From positions 2,604,001-2,668,000 of the forward strand of contig OY294069.1 of assembly GCA_958510875.1 (NCBI GenBank): a DNA stretch of 64,000 nucleotides, in the 5' to 3' direction. The translations under genes and the position numbers were made by a program. Below the pieces are notes generated by a model, which worked only from the letters and a program-made list of their open reading frames with translations, was not told the DNA's origin and made no database searches. The DNA is from Endomychus coccineus (taxonomy: Eukaryota > Arthropoda > Insecta > Coleoptera > Endomychidae). This document shows, piece by piece, positions 48,082-58,454 of this stretch; positions within the stretch are counted from its first letter, which is position 1; every line of letters begins with the position of its first letter.

Positions 48082-48114
48082 TTCAAGATGACAGGCTAGT
48101 GTCGAAACTATAGG
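48082..48114 (+). ncRNA. Hammerhead-like motif, right arm of PLE C
   Basis: Plus strand: TTCAAGA (core, two changes), extra T, GACAG-GCTA-GTGTC helix II with one mismatch, GAAAC intact, then a palindromic CTATAG. It complements the left arm: each copy preserves the part the other has lost. Confidence 0.5.
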
Positions 48115-48184
48115 CACAATTTGTTTCTATAATATATGTGATAAAAAACAAAGTAAAAGTGTTTTATTTTATTATATCAAAGTT

Positions 48185-50035
48185 GCACCACCAGCTATGT
48201 GAAATGAACAAAATTAGAAAGCAACTTACTAATCCCTACTATACAGTATACTACAGAGAATCCATGAAAGAATATAGACGACTCGTGAAACAACACCAGA
48301 AGCAAAAAAAACAATGACCCATTAATGAGATCCAATAATATTGTGAAGGAAACTTGGAGAATCATAAACGAAGCTAAATCTAACTGTCTCAGATATTCCT
48401 ATGTCGACATTGTTGATGATAGCGGTGAACCAATTAATAATACACTGAATAGAAGCAATTTCATAAATGCCTTTTTTACAGATTCTTTTCAGACACCACC
48501 AAACCCTATTATGGAATGTACATCGATAAATCTCCTATGAGTTTCTTTTTATCACCTACCCCTACCACCCCAGAAGAAATCCTAAAAAATTGAACAAAAC
48601 TGCCTCTAAACCGGCTGCTGGTTGGTCATGAGAATAGCAGGAGACGTTATTGCTGAGCCACTTTCTCACTCAATGAACGAGTCTTTCATATCCGGAACAT
48701 TTCCAGACCTGAAGGAGTCCAAATGCATTCCTGTTTTCAAAAACAAAGGTTCAAAATCTGACATCAAAAATTACAGATCAATGTGTGTCCAAAGCCAAAT
48801 TTCTCGATAAGACTCATAAACTATCTTGAACAATTTAAATTACTGTCTAATACCCAGCATGGCTTCTGAAGTAAGAAATCATCAAGGACAGCAATATTAG
48901 ACTTTGTAGAATATATTTATAATGTACTAAATGAAAAAAATCAGGGAGAGCATTGGAGTCCTAGGAGTAGCATATAACTGGGCAACATCATACTTGACAA
49001 ATAGAAAACAGGCTACACTTGTTGATGGTGTTAGATCTGATGTGAGAGACATACATTTGGGCGTATCCCAAGGCACCGTCTTGGGTCCATCATTCTTCAT
49101 TATATTCATTAATGATGTCACCAATACCTGCAGCTCATCGAATGAAATGATTGCTACGCTGATGATATAACCAAACTAATGTCAAACAAAAATGTAGAGC
49201 ATCTTGCTGAAACTAGCATTAATGCGTCTAGGGAATTGAACAAATACTGTTCAAATAATGGACTCACGATAAAGATAACAAAAACTTACCACATGCGCTT
49301 TCTGCCAAAAAATGTCTCACCTTATTATAATATATACCTCAATGTATGCGGCCACTCTATCCATAGCAAAGCTACCATAAAATTCTTAGGTTTAACCTTA
49401 GATAGAAAACTGATCTGGGAAGCACATATGAATACACTATGTTCTGAATTAGGCACTACTTGCTACATAATAAGAAACCTGATAGATACCCTATCATTTG
49501 ACATTTTGAGAATTCTCTACTTTGGGTTAGGTTAGGTTACTCCAATAAACCTTACAATATGGATTGATTTTCTGGGGTTCTTCCAGTTATTTTGCTCAAG
49601 TACTCAGCTAACAAAAAAAAATATTAAGGACTATTTACAAAGCTCCGCCACATTCAACATGTAAACCCTTATTTAAACAATTTCAAATTCTAACATTGCC
49701 CAGCCTGTATATTTTCCAGTTGATAATGTCAAAAAAAAATTGTGAGGTGCATCCATATTTCATAACGAATAGCGAAGCCACCAACACTACTCTAGATTTG
49801 GGGTTCGCCAAAATTTGCCGAAATCTGTAGGCATTCTTTAATAAGTAACACAATAACTATTTTCAAGAAAAACATCATATTTTTTCATGTGATAAACAGT
49901 TTTATGGAATTGATGAATTCCTCAATTCATAATCCTAATGTATTTTATAAATTTTGTGATTATTCCTTTACGATTACTGCTAAACTGTTTTAAAATTTCG
50001 ATGATAAATAAACTACCTTATCTATCTCTAGTATT
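48185..50035 (+). mobile_element. LINE, nearly complete RT domain, internal deletion
   Basis: From 48185 come pre-RT coils (YYRESMKEYRRLVKQHQKQ), TWRIINEAKS (48350), INAFFTDSF and KLNKTASKPAAGWS. Then SHSMNESFISGTFPDLKESK, IPVFKNKGSKSDIKNYR, NTQHGF, KSSRTAILDFVEYIY, a deletion removing motif A, GVLGVAYNWATSYLTNRKQA and GVSQGTVLGPSFFIIFINDV. After a one-base shift comes CYADDITKLM (49150), then NGLTIKITKTYHM, IKFLGLTLDRKLIWEAHMN and YFGLVYSNLTYG. At 49560-49930 it ends with IFWGSSSYFAQVL, KKILRTIYKAPP and QFQILTLPSLYIFQL. Starts directly after PLE C. Probably Jockey/CR1 group. Confidence 0.9.
49527..49539 (+). repeat. Short TTAGG run inside the LINE
   Basis: TTAGGTTAGGTTA interrupts the frame at FGLV. 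TTAGG is the usual arthropod telomere unit, but two and a half copies may equally be a replication-slippage duplication. Confidence 0.5.
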
Positions 50036-50084
50036 ACTCCATTATTCAAGAGTTTTTCTAAATCTTAAAGTGAAAAATCTTGTC

Positions 50085-50185
50085 TTCCGGATGGATTCCG
50101 CGTCACAATAGCTCGACTTGATGCCGACGTTTCGCCAACCATTACAGGTGGCATCTTCAGGGCAGGCTTGAGGCTTGAACTGAAA
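50085..50185 (-). repeat. Dispersed repeat, copy 2, with hammerhead-like motif (family D)
   Basis: See 18318-18420. This copy keeps more: on the minus strand TGCC, CTGAAGA, extra T, GCCA...TGGC as helix II, GAAAC, GTC, then GGCA, so TGCC and GGCA can form helix I. Helix III is only the self-complementary ACGT, which would need a dimer. Motif at 50120-50162. Confidence 0.55.
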
Positions 50186-50189
50186 ATCT

Positions 50190-51485
50190 TAAAGTATTTG
50201 ACTACATGTAGTTTTATGTTTTTGAATGTATATTTCTGAATGTTTCCTCCTGACTAATCCATTAAGTTTGACATGTATATATTTTGTATGTAAGACTTCA
50301 GTGATGAATAAAATTTATTTTACTACTTTACTTCACTTTAATTGCTGACAATTGTATCATCGTGATATTTTCAATATAGAACTCTCATTAATTCAACATT
50401 GTAGCTATGTTTTCTACTATGCTACATTTGTTTTAAAATGAATTGAATGTGTTTTATTTTTTTGGAGGTAATAAATACAAATCATTAGCAGTATAAACAT
50501 TATTCATTCTGTATTAATAATTGTCAAGGTTAAGATATTACCTTGCAATTTCAAGCAACTTAGTAAAATAAGTTATCAATATTAATTTAGACGAAAGCAC
50601 GGAAGGAATTGACCTCTCGAGTTCTCATAGTAGATGATTTAGTTGGAAGGCCTGTGAACCGGTAGAGCGTATTGTTGTGACTTACGGAATGATCTAGCCG
50701 TAAACATGACACATTCTTTAGCTAATTTTAGTAAATATCAGGCCAATTTCGACGCGGCAACACACGTGCTCCGCATTTGTGGCGTTTTGTTAATACGTCC
50801 TGACGCGCGTCTTGTCCCCGTGAGGGTTGTCCTGTTGATTCTGGGGTGGAGTTCATGACCTGCCCTAAACTTCACATTCACTTTCGTAACAATATCGCAC
50901 CTTGACACGACATTTCACTCTTCTCTATGGTTAGTTTTGCGAACCCTGGATTCGGATAACAATGTATAACAAGACCTTCCATTATACATTTTCATGGAAC
51001 ATCCTACAGGGCGTTTCAACGCAACTAGTCACGATGAATGCTTCCTCTAAAATAATAAATTTCATGAATAAAACAAATGTACGTAGATAGGGGCACATTG
51101 CGAATGAATAATATTGTGATTCTGATCGAGTGGAATAAATTTAGGAACGATTTCATTGTAATAACATGATTATAGTACCATTTAGCAGTCATTGAGTAGT
51201 ATCTTACAGACCAGTTCATTATAATCAAGTGAAATGGCTGTCTGTCGATGTAAATAATTGTGGCTCAATTAACGTCAGAATAAATATCAACATTCTATTT
51301 CAATCAGAATCAGGATCACGAAAAGGAATTGGACTGGTTGCCAAATTTAATAAATATCAGTAAGTTGAAGTTGAATAACAATGTACCACCCCGTAGTAAC
51401 ACCCCCAGAAAGTGATATAACCTGAATTCAATTAAGATGTAAATTCACACGACACCTAAGATTACAACAACAAGAATGTCTGCCC
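50190..51485. other. No gene recognised
   Basis: AT-rich apart from 50640-50880, which is less so. Short frames only. Confidence 0.4.
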
Positions 51486-51492
51486 ATTACCT

Positions 51493-52370
51493 ATGCCTCG
51501 GTACCAACGCCCCTTGGATCGACTACAGCAGCTTGCTTGTGTAGATGTCACGAGTGATATGAGGTCGGATCCAACACGGGCTCTTCAAGTAGGGCTATTT
51601 AAACTCTCGCCTCTACACTTATTTAGAAAGACTGAAGCCATGGAAGCGGCGTATATGTTAACGGATCTAGGCCGCGCGACTTAAGCCACTTCTAGGTGCC
51701 CCATATTACAAATGAGGCAAGATAGTACAATTCCAGCTATCTATCTACCTTCTTCCAGAATCCTCATCTCTTATAGGGGATATTGCAATAACCAACTTCT
51801 CGTCCTATTGCGAGCAGGCGTGCTAGAATGGATTACAGTCTGGTCCAAGATAGGTTCTGCTTTGGGTGCAGGAGTGTACCTAAAAAGGCCAAGGATCACA
51901 ATATCCATACAACTGCCTTATATCAAAAGAACATATCACGTTTGCCAACTACAATGTACAATTTTGTTTTGTAATTTCATTGGTTGTTTGTAAATAAAGT
52001 TTTATTCTATTCTATTATATTCTATCAGTGGCCTTAAGCATGTACTCCATGGTTTCCAGGCGGTGGTCTATGCAATTTTGGCCTGCGAAGAAACTATATA
52101 CTGTGGGAGCCACCTAGAGTTGATTCAAGGCTTACCCTATATGTAGGTAATTACGAGAGGTGGAAGTAACTGCCTCTAATATTTTTTTGTAAAGCCCAGC
52201 TTTGACATCCCTTTGGCGAAGCAGGGCTGCTTTCAGAGGAAGTTGAGGCAGCTAGCATGAGCAATATTCTGGGTTTCTGGCAGCCCACAAACCTGCTTGA
52301 ATATAATAGGCTACTACTGATCAAGGGGTGCACAATGGGCCCAATCCGTGCATATGTGGGATACCACAAC
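51493..52370 (+). pseudogene. LINE RT end plus RNase H domain (R1-like group)
   Basis: 51520-51665 reads LDRLQQLACVDVTSDMRSDP then TRALQVGLFKLSPLHLF, the RT-to-RNase H linker of R1/Jockey-type LINEs (the 'LQRxAxxxITGAxRTTPTxAL' pattern). 51815-51960 gives SKIGSALGAGVYLKRPRITI, the DGSK..GaG start of RNase H with the first Asp lost. After a short AT-rich insertion, 52050-52100 gives FQAVVYAILACEE (the AExxAI block, Glu mutated to Val) and at 52260-52350 FWVSGSPQT, GVHNGPNPCICGIP. Several stops. A possible continuation (52690-52910) is too weak to assign. Confidence 0.75.
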
Positions 52371-52374
52371 TGTA

Positions 52375-52890
52375 TTTCTTCTTTGTCTATGTTTCCCTAT
52401 TCATCTATTAAACAATATGTTATTATATCAATAACTTAGAACCAAAATAAAATTATCATCTACGAGAAGAACCGTTTCATTATTCAACTGTAGTACCACT
52501 ACAATTGGATAATAATGTTATTCCACAGGTTTGTTTATTGCTGTTGTTATTTACATTGATCTATATTGTATAATAGATAAATAGGAAACCATATATAAAG
52601 AAGAAATGTGATGATGAGGACAATTCCTATAAAAATCCTACTTCGTCTATCCCCTCTGTATATCTGTCTGTAGGGAGAGGCCAAGTGGACAACATACAAG
52701 CTTCTGTAAGTTGCCCTTGCCATGCCACAAGGAGGCATTACGAAGCGGTATGGACAGCTGCAAGACTTGGAAAGTCTGCAACTTTCTTGTTCCACTGATG
52801 ATCTCAAGAGTCCGGAAATATTAGCTTTACTGTTATTGGTTCATTTAGGGAAACCAAATTGCTTTTGTGGATTAGATCTAACAAGTGTTT
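52375..52890. other. No gene confidently recognised
   Basis: 52375-52690 is AT-rich filler. The 62-codon frame at 52722-52910 (LQDLESLQLSCSTDDLKSPE) may be the tail of the preceding LINE, but I cannot show it. Confidence 0.3.
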
Positions 52891-52894
52891 CGTT

Positions 52895-53090
52895 CCCTTA
52901 TCGATTATAAAAATGTAAATGCTCGAACCCTATGATTGTGACTAATTTAATTTGCATCCACAAAAAAGTGCCTGCATAATATCTCTGTAGTCTAGAGCTT
53001 CTCAAGTGTTCTTGGAACCGTCTATGAATGATTCTTCCAGTCTGACTTATATATGATATATGAGGAAATCTAAATGTCCACAACATTAAT
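52895..53090 (-). pseudogene. PLE GIY-YIG endonuclease fragment
   Basis: Minus frame reads FRFPHISYISQTGRIIHRRF then QEHLRSS, matching the 'YIGQTGRxxxxRxxEH' block of PLE endonucleases with YIG changed to YIS. The downstream residues are not recognisable. A 62-codon remnant with no RT part nearby; family not assigned. Confidence 0.5.
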
Positions 53091-53094
53091 TTTT

Positions 53095-53790
53095 CGTTGA
53101 ATGAAATAAAGAGTGGTCAATTTAACTCAAACAAACTTAGTACGACTGAGTTAAAAAAGAAAATCTTTTGAGAATTTTTTCTCACTCAAGTGTTGATATT
53201 GGCCTAATTGAGTCGTAAATTTTACAACACAACAAATTCAACCACATAGCTTTATAACGTCATCCGGAATGACGTTGCTTATAATAAACTGAACAGGTTG
53301 AGTGTTTATCAATATCCCCTGTGTTATTAATTTTACAACCGGCTGTGAAAAAGGTAATAATATCCGCCGTAGAACAAAATAAAACCGAAAATAATGAGTG
53401 TTTACAATAGATCTAGGTAGAAACGTTAAGACGTGTTCGAACTTTAGTTGTAGTTTGCTCTTTTTATTATGTATAGAGATGGTTCATAAAGTGATTTGCC
53501 TTCGCTTTGAGGATGCTTAAGGCAATAAATATTAATAAACTTGAATCTACAAACTGCATTGCATTAGCTGTTCCTATATAAATCGCCGTGCAGCTGGTAA
53601 ATAACCCTTTACAATAGATATTTCAAAGTGTTAACAGCCAAGACTAGACTGGCACATAATGTAAGGATTTTAATTGTTACCACTCTTCGCTAACGATTTA
53701 TATACGAGTTTGCTCCATTACGACCCCAAGATTTCAAACACGTTATTGAATATACGACTTTATTCGATATATCATGATATATAGGTAATA
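53095..53790. other. No gene recognised
   Basis: AT-rich spacer. Confidence 0.4.
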
Positions 53791-53793
53791 TAC

Positions 53794-54590
53794 AGTGATG
53801 TTGGGAATATTCACTAAGCGTTATACTCAATAATATACCAATATTATCATAGACTTTAGTAGATAATTACTCAACGTAAAGTAAACACATGCATATAAGC
53901 CTTTTGTAGTTCTATTTGAATAAAATATCTTACAAAACCCAGGAAACGAAGAGTCAATTCAATAAGTTAATTGGCGCAGTCGGTAGGATAGTTCGGAATC
54001 AAACTAATCGATCGGTTGATATGTCGTTTCTACGATTAACGAACTTTCGAACAGTTGATTGTGTTGTGGAGGAAACAACCCTCCTCAGTGAAGCAGCAAA
54101 TCATCGAAGATAGGAACACCCTTTGCTGCAAGGATCAAGAGAACTAGTACAGACAAAATCGCTAAACCAGGAATCAGAAGTTGTCCTTATAGAATATACT
54201 CTTCGTTTTTATAATGTAAGTGCAACAACACATGTTCGAAATTAATATTAACGTGAGCTACATATTGACTAGGCGTTAAAAACATTCTTGTCGGGGCTTA
54301 AATATATCCCCTAGGTACTAAGATAAGATTCATGAAACCCAATACCCTTGCAGATTTGATGCAATTTGTTATTCAAGGAGACAACGTTAAATATTTCCAA
54401 AGCTACACAACGTAACCCGATGAAATAAAATAGCCATATCAAGCCTCAGGTACATCAACAAAAGTTTAATTATGTTCCATTTAGTTCTCAAAATTTCGCA
54501 CCTAATTATTTCAGGCCATCTCAAACTAACTATGCAAACAATTTTGCTAACAACAGCAACATTGCTATTTCTACCTAGGAAATTTACGTT
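53794..54590 (+). mobile_element. Gypsy-type retrotransposon 5' end: short LTR, primer site, gag remnant
   Basis: Begins AGTGATGTTGGG at 53794, a start typical of 17.6/297-like insect LTRs. It has a TATA-like catataag (53893) and ends TTAATT at 53972. Immediately after is GGCGCAGTCGGTAGGAT (53973-53989), the primer-binding site commonly seen in that group. A 65-codon frame (53916-54113) crosses the junction. At 54320-54590 fragments such as YVPFSSQNFAPNYFRPSQTN, then YANNFANN, resemble the gag C-terminal Asn/Gln-rich region. The pol genes and 3' LTR are absent. The LTR is only about 180 bp, so its left edge is tentative. Confidence 0.6.
53973..53989 (+). other. LTR-retrotransposon primer-binding site
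   Basis: GGCGCAGTCGGTAGGAT directly follows the putative LTR end; the preceding T may belong to either. It is complementary to a tRNA 3' end in the gypsy group, probably tRNA-Ser; the tRNA identity is from memory of the family and not checked. Confidence 0.6.
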
Positions 54591-54593
54591 GTT

Positions 54594-55160
54594 GTTCACT
54601 TCTATTTCACAAGTAAATTGTTAGTGAAAATTGTTAAATTTATTGATTACGTATTGAATTTTATCATTGGGAACACACATTAGGCAATCATCTATATATC
54701 GTTTGAACAATACAGGTTGAAAATCTAATGAATTTATTACAAATTCGTCTAGGCATTCCATAACTGGGTTAGCAATAGTAGTTAACCAAAATATTGCAAA
54801 TAAGTGCATTCTAAACAAAACTGTACTGCATTTATAAATTCAGATTGATCTAGACGTATGGCTTATAATCTCTGCCCAACGTGTTTTGACGCCACTCAAT
54901 GCCAGAACGACTTGTATATTTGTGAATAAAGAAACAATGTCCAAGGAAATTAATTGATGATCTATGAGTACGGCTTGGATTTTTTTAAATTCATTAAAAT
55001 GCCACGAGTCCTTCACATAAAGTTCATTTTTTCCTATTATATTGTTGATAGAGTTTGATACAAATTTCTGTTGAATTGTACATAAGCGCTCTAATAATAC
55101 TTACAAAGTATCAGTAATAAACCATAAATAATCCCAAATCGTCTTGCCATAGTTTTAGAA
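54594..55160 (-). mobile_element. PLE family A fragment, RT region
   Basis: Minus-strand counterpart of 4230-4620. 54621-54780 gives TTIANPVMECLDEFVINSLD, then FKRYIDDCLMCVP (catalytic box intact) and DKIQYVINKFNNFH. The upstream part (54830-55160) covers the SLFTNI block, WAEI...PLDQS and further 5' RT sequence missing from the 4.2-kb copy. It abuts gypsy sequence at 54590 with no visible duplication. About 190 codons, broken. Confidence 0.85.
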
Positions 55161-55164
55161 ATGA

Positions 55165-56475
55165 TTCTGAGCGAAACACTCTTCCAGGAAGCCGTTAATG
55201 TTCGACTGTTTATTTGACACTACGAAAGCGAACTTGTACAGCTTCACGTTTAATTGTAGCGCCGATAGGTTGGCTGTCACAGACGTTGGAATTAGTGGGC
55301 AAAGAAAAAAGGGAAGACGAAGAAAAAGAGCGACTGCTGTAGCAACCACCACCGGCTTTGAAATGTAGTCAGGAGATATGAGGTTTGTAAGTCGTAAGTA
55401 AATTACAATCGGACGCTGGTGGCCTGTTCCTTTTCTACTCTAGCATATCGGGGCTTGGCTGCACCTCCGTATTTTAATTTCAATTAAACGTAGTCCGATC
55501 ATTAAGTGTGTTCGGTTCTGTGTATTGATCAGGTAATGAGATTACCTTGAGACCGTACGTTGGCATCAAGGTCCACCAACGAACGACCTCGTCTATATTA
55601 TCAATTCACGACCACCGATATTAACACCTTCTTCGGAAGGTATTGTACCCGAAATTCGAAATATATCGTCACGACTGAGAAGCTTCTATGGTCACGTTGA
55701 GGATGCACGATGAACCTACTTTTTTCATCTTTCGAAGCTGGTCTTGAATCAAAATAAAGAATCTACCATTTTTCTAGAATTGTTCATATTCAAGTAGGGT
55801 CATGTACACACTTTGAGCCATTTCGACACATCTACTATTGCCTAGGCAATGAGAGAAATCTTTAACTGCCCCAGAGTGCAATGGTCTTCAAAGTCTATAA
55901 TATAACAGAGTATTTGTACGACTTCATCATATTGGAATCAATATTTTATTTCAAATAGAAACCTACCGAATAAAATGAATGATTTACCAGTTCAACCTCA
56001 ATAATCCTTTCAAACACTTTCACATTTTCAATAATAGCTCTGATAGAAGTGAAGAGATGGTTAGATATTTATTATTACTAGTTTTGACAAGGTTATATTA
56101 AGGTATAAGTAAATTTTTTTTTCTCAAATATCGTACTCAATACCCCTACATGAAAATTCCACATAAATCAAAATTCACGTAAGTATTTGATGTCAAAATA
56201 AAACTGAAAAAGTCGTCAAAATTTGCAAATTAAAAAAAAACACTCACACAAAAAACAGATTGCTTGGTGAATGGAAGTTAGAAGTGTTTAAGTTATGAAG
56301 ATTAACAAATTTTCTAAGCTGCCACAGTTCATATTTTAAAGAAGATACCTTTTTTCAACAATTAGAATATAATCATATAATACAGTTAGATTGATTAATG
56401 GAGTCATTTTCCTTTTCTTCTATAGACTGAAGAAAAATGTATTGGTTGTTTTTCTAAATGACAAATAATACTCTT
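55165..56475. other. No gene recognised
   Basis: 55180-55640 is less AT-rich, with a 65-codon minus frame (55155-55352) without motif. The rest is AT-rich. Confidence 0.4.
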
Positions 56476-56488
56476 AAAGTACTAAGGA

Positions 56489-56528
56489 GTTTACTTTCAG
56501 CTATCAAGTAGCCATCGTCATAGTAAAC
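56489..56528 (-). ncRNA. Hammerhead-like motif (family B, minus copy)
   Basis: GTTTAC, then ATGACGA (first core C mutated), extra T, GGCTAC-TTG-ATAGCT stem, GAAA, then GTAAAC pairing with GTTTAC. Helix III has been lost. Confidence 0.4.
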
Positions 56529-56529
56529 A

Positions 56530-56568
56530 GTTTACTCTGATAATGGCTACTTGGTAGCTGAAACGTTC
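56530..56568 (+). ncRNA. Hammerhead-like motif (family B, plus copy)
   Basis: CTGATAA (one core change), extra T, GGCTAC-TTG-GTAGCT helix II with six pairs including one G-U, GAAAC, then GTTC. ACGT after GAA is self-complementary. Best-preserved helix II of this family in the window. Confidence 0.5.
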
Positions 56569-56744
56569 TTGGAATTTTAATAATAAAAAACTGTAAATGC
56601 AATTTTGTAGGCATTAAAAGATACTTTCTGGAAAAAACCCCTCGCAATTATTAACATGAAGTTGGTTGGTATAATTTAACTTGTATCTTTGGCAATACAC
56701 TAAAAGTCTTCACAACTTTACTACTACTTTTCAGTGGATAAGGG

Positions 56745-58130
56745 TGATTATTCAGTACTTTAGTAGTATTTTTAATGAATAAAGGTGATTATTTAGTACT
56801 TCAGTAGTATGTTCAGTGAATAATTATGATTATTCAGTACTTTAGTAATATTTTTAGTAGATAAGGGTGATTATTTTGTACTTTAATAGTATTTTCAGTA
56901 GATAAGGGTGATTATTTAGTACTTTAGTAGTATTTTCAGTAGATAAGGGTGGTTATTTAGTACTTTATAGTATTTTTTTAATAAAGGTGGTTATTTATTA
57001 CTTTAATACTATTTTTTCTGAATAATGATGATTATTTAGTACCTTCATGGTATTTCTAATGGATAAGGGTGAACATTCAGTACTTCAATAGTAATTTCAA
57101 TGAATAATGATGATTATTTAGTACTTTAATAGTATTTTTAATAGATAAGGGTGATTATTTTGTACTTTAATAGTATTTTCAGTAGATAAGGGTGATTATT
57201 TAGTACTTTAGTAGTATTTTTAGTAGATAAGGGTGATTATTTTGTACTTTAATAGTATTTTCAGTAGATAAGGGTGATTATTTAGTACTTTAGTAGTATT
57301 TTCAGTAGATAAGGGTGGTTATTTAGTACTTTATAGTATTTTTTTAATAAAGGTGGTTATTTATTACTTTAATACTATTTTTTCTGAATAATGATGATTA
57401 TTTAGTACCTTCATGGTATTTCTAATGGATAAGGGTGAACATTCAGTACTTCAATAGTAATTTCAATGAATAATGATGATTATTTAGTACTTTAATAGTA
57501 TTTTTAATAGATAAGGGTGATTATTTAGTACTTTAATAGTATTTTCAGTAGATAATGATGATCATTTAGTACTTTATTGGTATTTTTGGTGAATAAAAGT
57601 GATTATTTAGTACTTTGGTAGTATTTTTACTGAATAGGGGTGGTAATTAGTACTTTAATATTATTTTTAGTGGATGAGGGTGAATATTCAGTACTTCAGT
57701 AGTAGTTTCAGTGGATAATGCTGATTATTCAGTACTTTTATAGTACTAAGCGTGTTTATTCAATATTTCAATAGCAATTTCAGTGGATAGTGATTATTAT
57801 TTAGTACTTTAATAGTATTTTTAGAGGATGAGGGTGATTATTCAGTACTTAAAAAGTATTTTTAGTGCATAAGAGTGATTATTCAGTACTTCAATAGTAG
57901 TTTCAGTGGATAATGATGATTATTTAGTACTTTTATAGTATTTTTATGGATAAGGGTGATTATTCAGTACTCATGATATTTTTATAGGATAGGGGTGATT
58001 ATTCAGTACTTCAATATTGTTATCAGTAGATAATGATGATTATTTGGTACTTTAATTATATTTTTATATTTTTAGTGGATAAGGGGGATTATTTAGTACT
58101 TTGGTAGTATATTTAGTGAATAAGGGTGAT
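56745..58130 (+). repeat. Minisatellite, 41-bp monomer, about 33 copies
   Basis: The monomer starts gataagggtgattatttagt, continues actttaatagta, and ends with a ttttca/ttttta-gta junction. The array is interrupted by variants (gaataatgatgattattt). A 366-bp block of about nine monomers is duplicated: 56838-57160 recurs at 57204-57526, almost base for base. The monomer matches the tail of PLE family B just after the hammerhead-like motif (compare 32855-32880, 39590-39625, 43245-43275). Confidence 0.92.
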
Positions 58131-58147
58131 TAATTCGTTCTCATTAG

Positions 58148-58168
58148 TGTTGTATCTTTGATACAACA
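58148..58168. repeat. Perfect 9-bp hairpin
   Basis: TGTTGTATC, loop TTT, GATACAACA. It sits at the right edge of the minisatellite. Role unknown. Confidence 0.7.
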
Positions 58169-58169
58169 G

Positions 58170-58450
58170 TACACTTTCTAGATTATGTGCAATGGATTGC
58201 TCAATACTGAATCTATTGGCTCATACAGACTGCTATTACTTCTATAGTTCCTAATACTGTACCATAAACGTTCACATGGGGCTCAACTTACACAGCTTGC
58301 CTCAGAGGAACTCATTTGGATCTGACTTTCTTAATGACCAAAATGACCCAGCCATAACTGGCAATGAAACAACGTAGCAGTTCTTTTCTGGGGTAGAGGA
58401 GAAAATCCTTCCCACTTTGGACTACTCCTACTTTTTCTTTTATTGTATTT
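58170..58450. other. No gene recognised
   Basis: Spacer between the minisatellite and the LINE end; nothing notable. Confidence 0.4.
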
Positions 58451-58454
58451 TATT

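Larger units (their letters stand above)
47195..48180 (+). mobile_element. PLE family C with inverted terminal arms
   Basis: The first arm, 47195-47480, is the reverse complement of the second, 47895-48180: ttgatataataaaataaaac at the left edge pairs with the sequence ending at 48180, and a cctcattatcc / atttcct / aggattatggga block repeats. Between them lies PLE reverse transcriptase on the plus strand. Inverted terminal repeats around a PLE body are a known Penelope layout. Both arms carry a hammerhead-like motif. The right edge abuts the LINE. Confidence 0.85.
56480..56640. mobile_element. Head-to-head PLE family B tails
   Basis: 56489-56528 (minus) and 56530-56568 (plus) are inverted copies of the same motif, each with TGGCTACTTG between core and GAAA. 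On the minus side GTTTAC and GTAAAC flank the motif and can pair. Tail sequence (ctccttagtactttaagagt) runs outward to the left. The same inverted pairing is seen at 32780-32900. It borders the minisatellite. Confidence 0.65.

Noticed and set aside
53630..53793. AGTGTTAACAG as an alternative left edge of the gypsy LTR
   Set aside because: The AGTGATGTTGGG at 53794 fits the family better; no duplication supports either edge.
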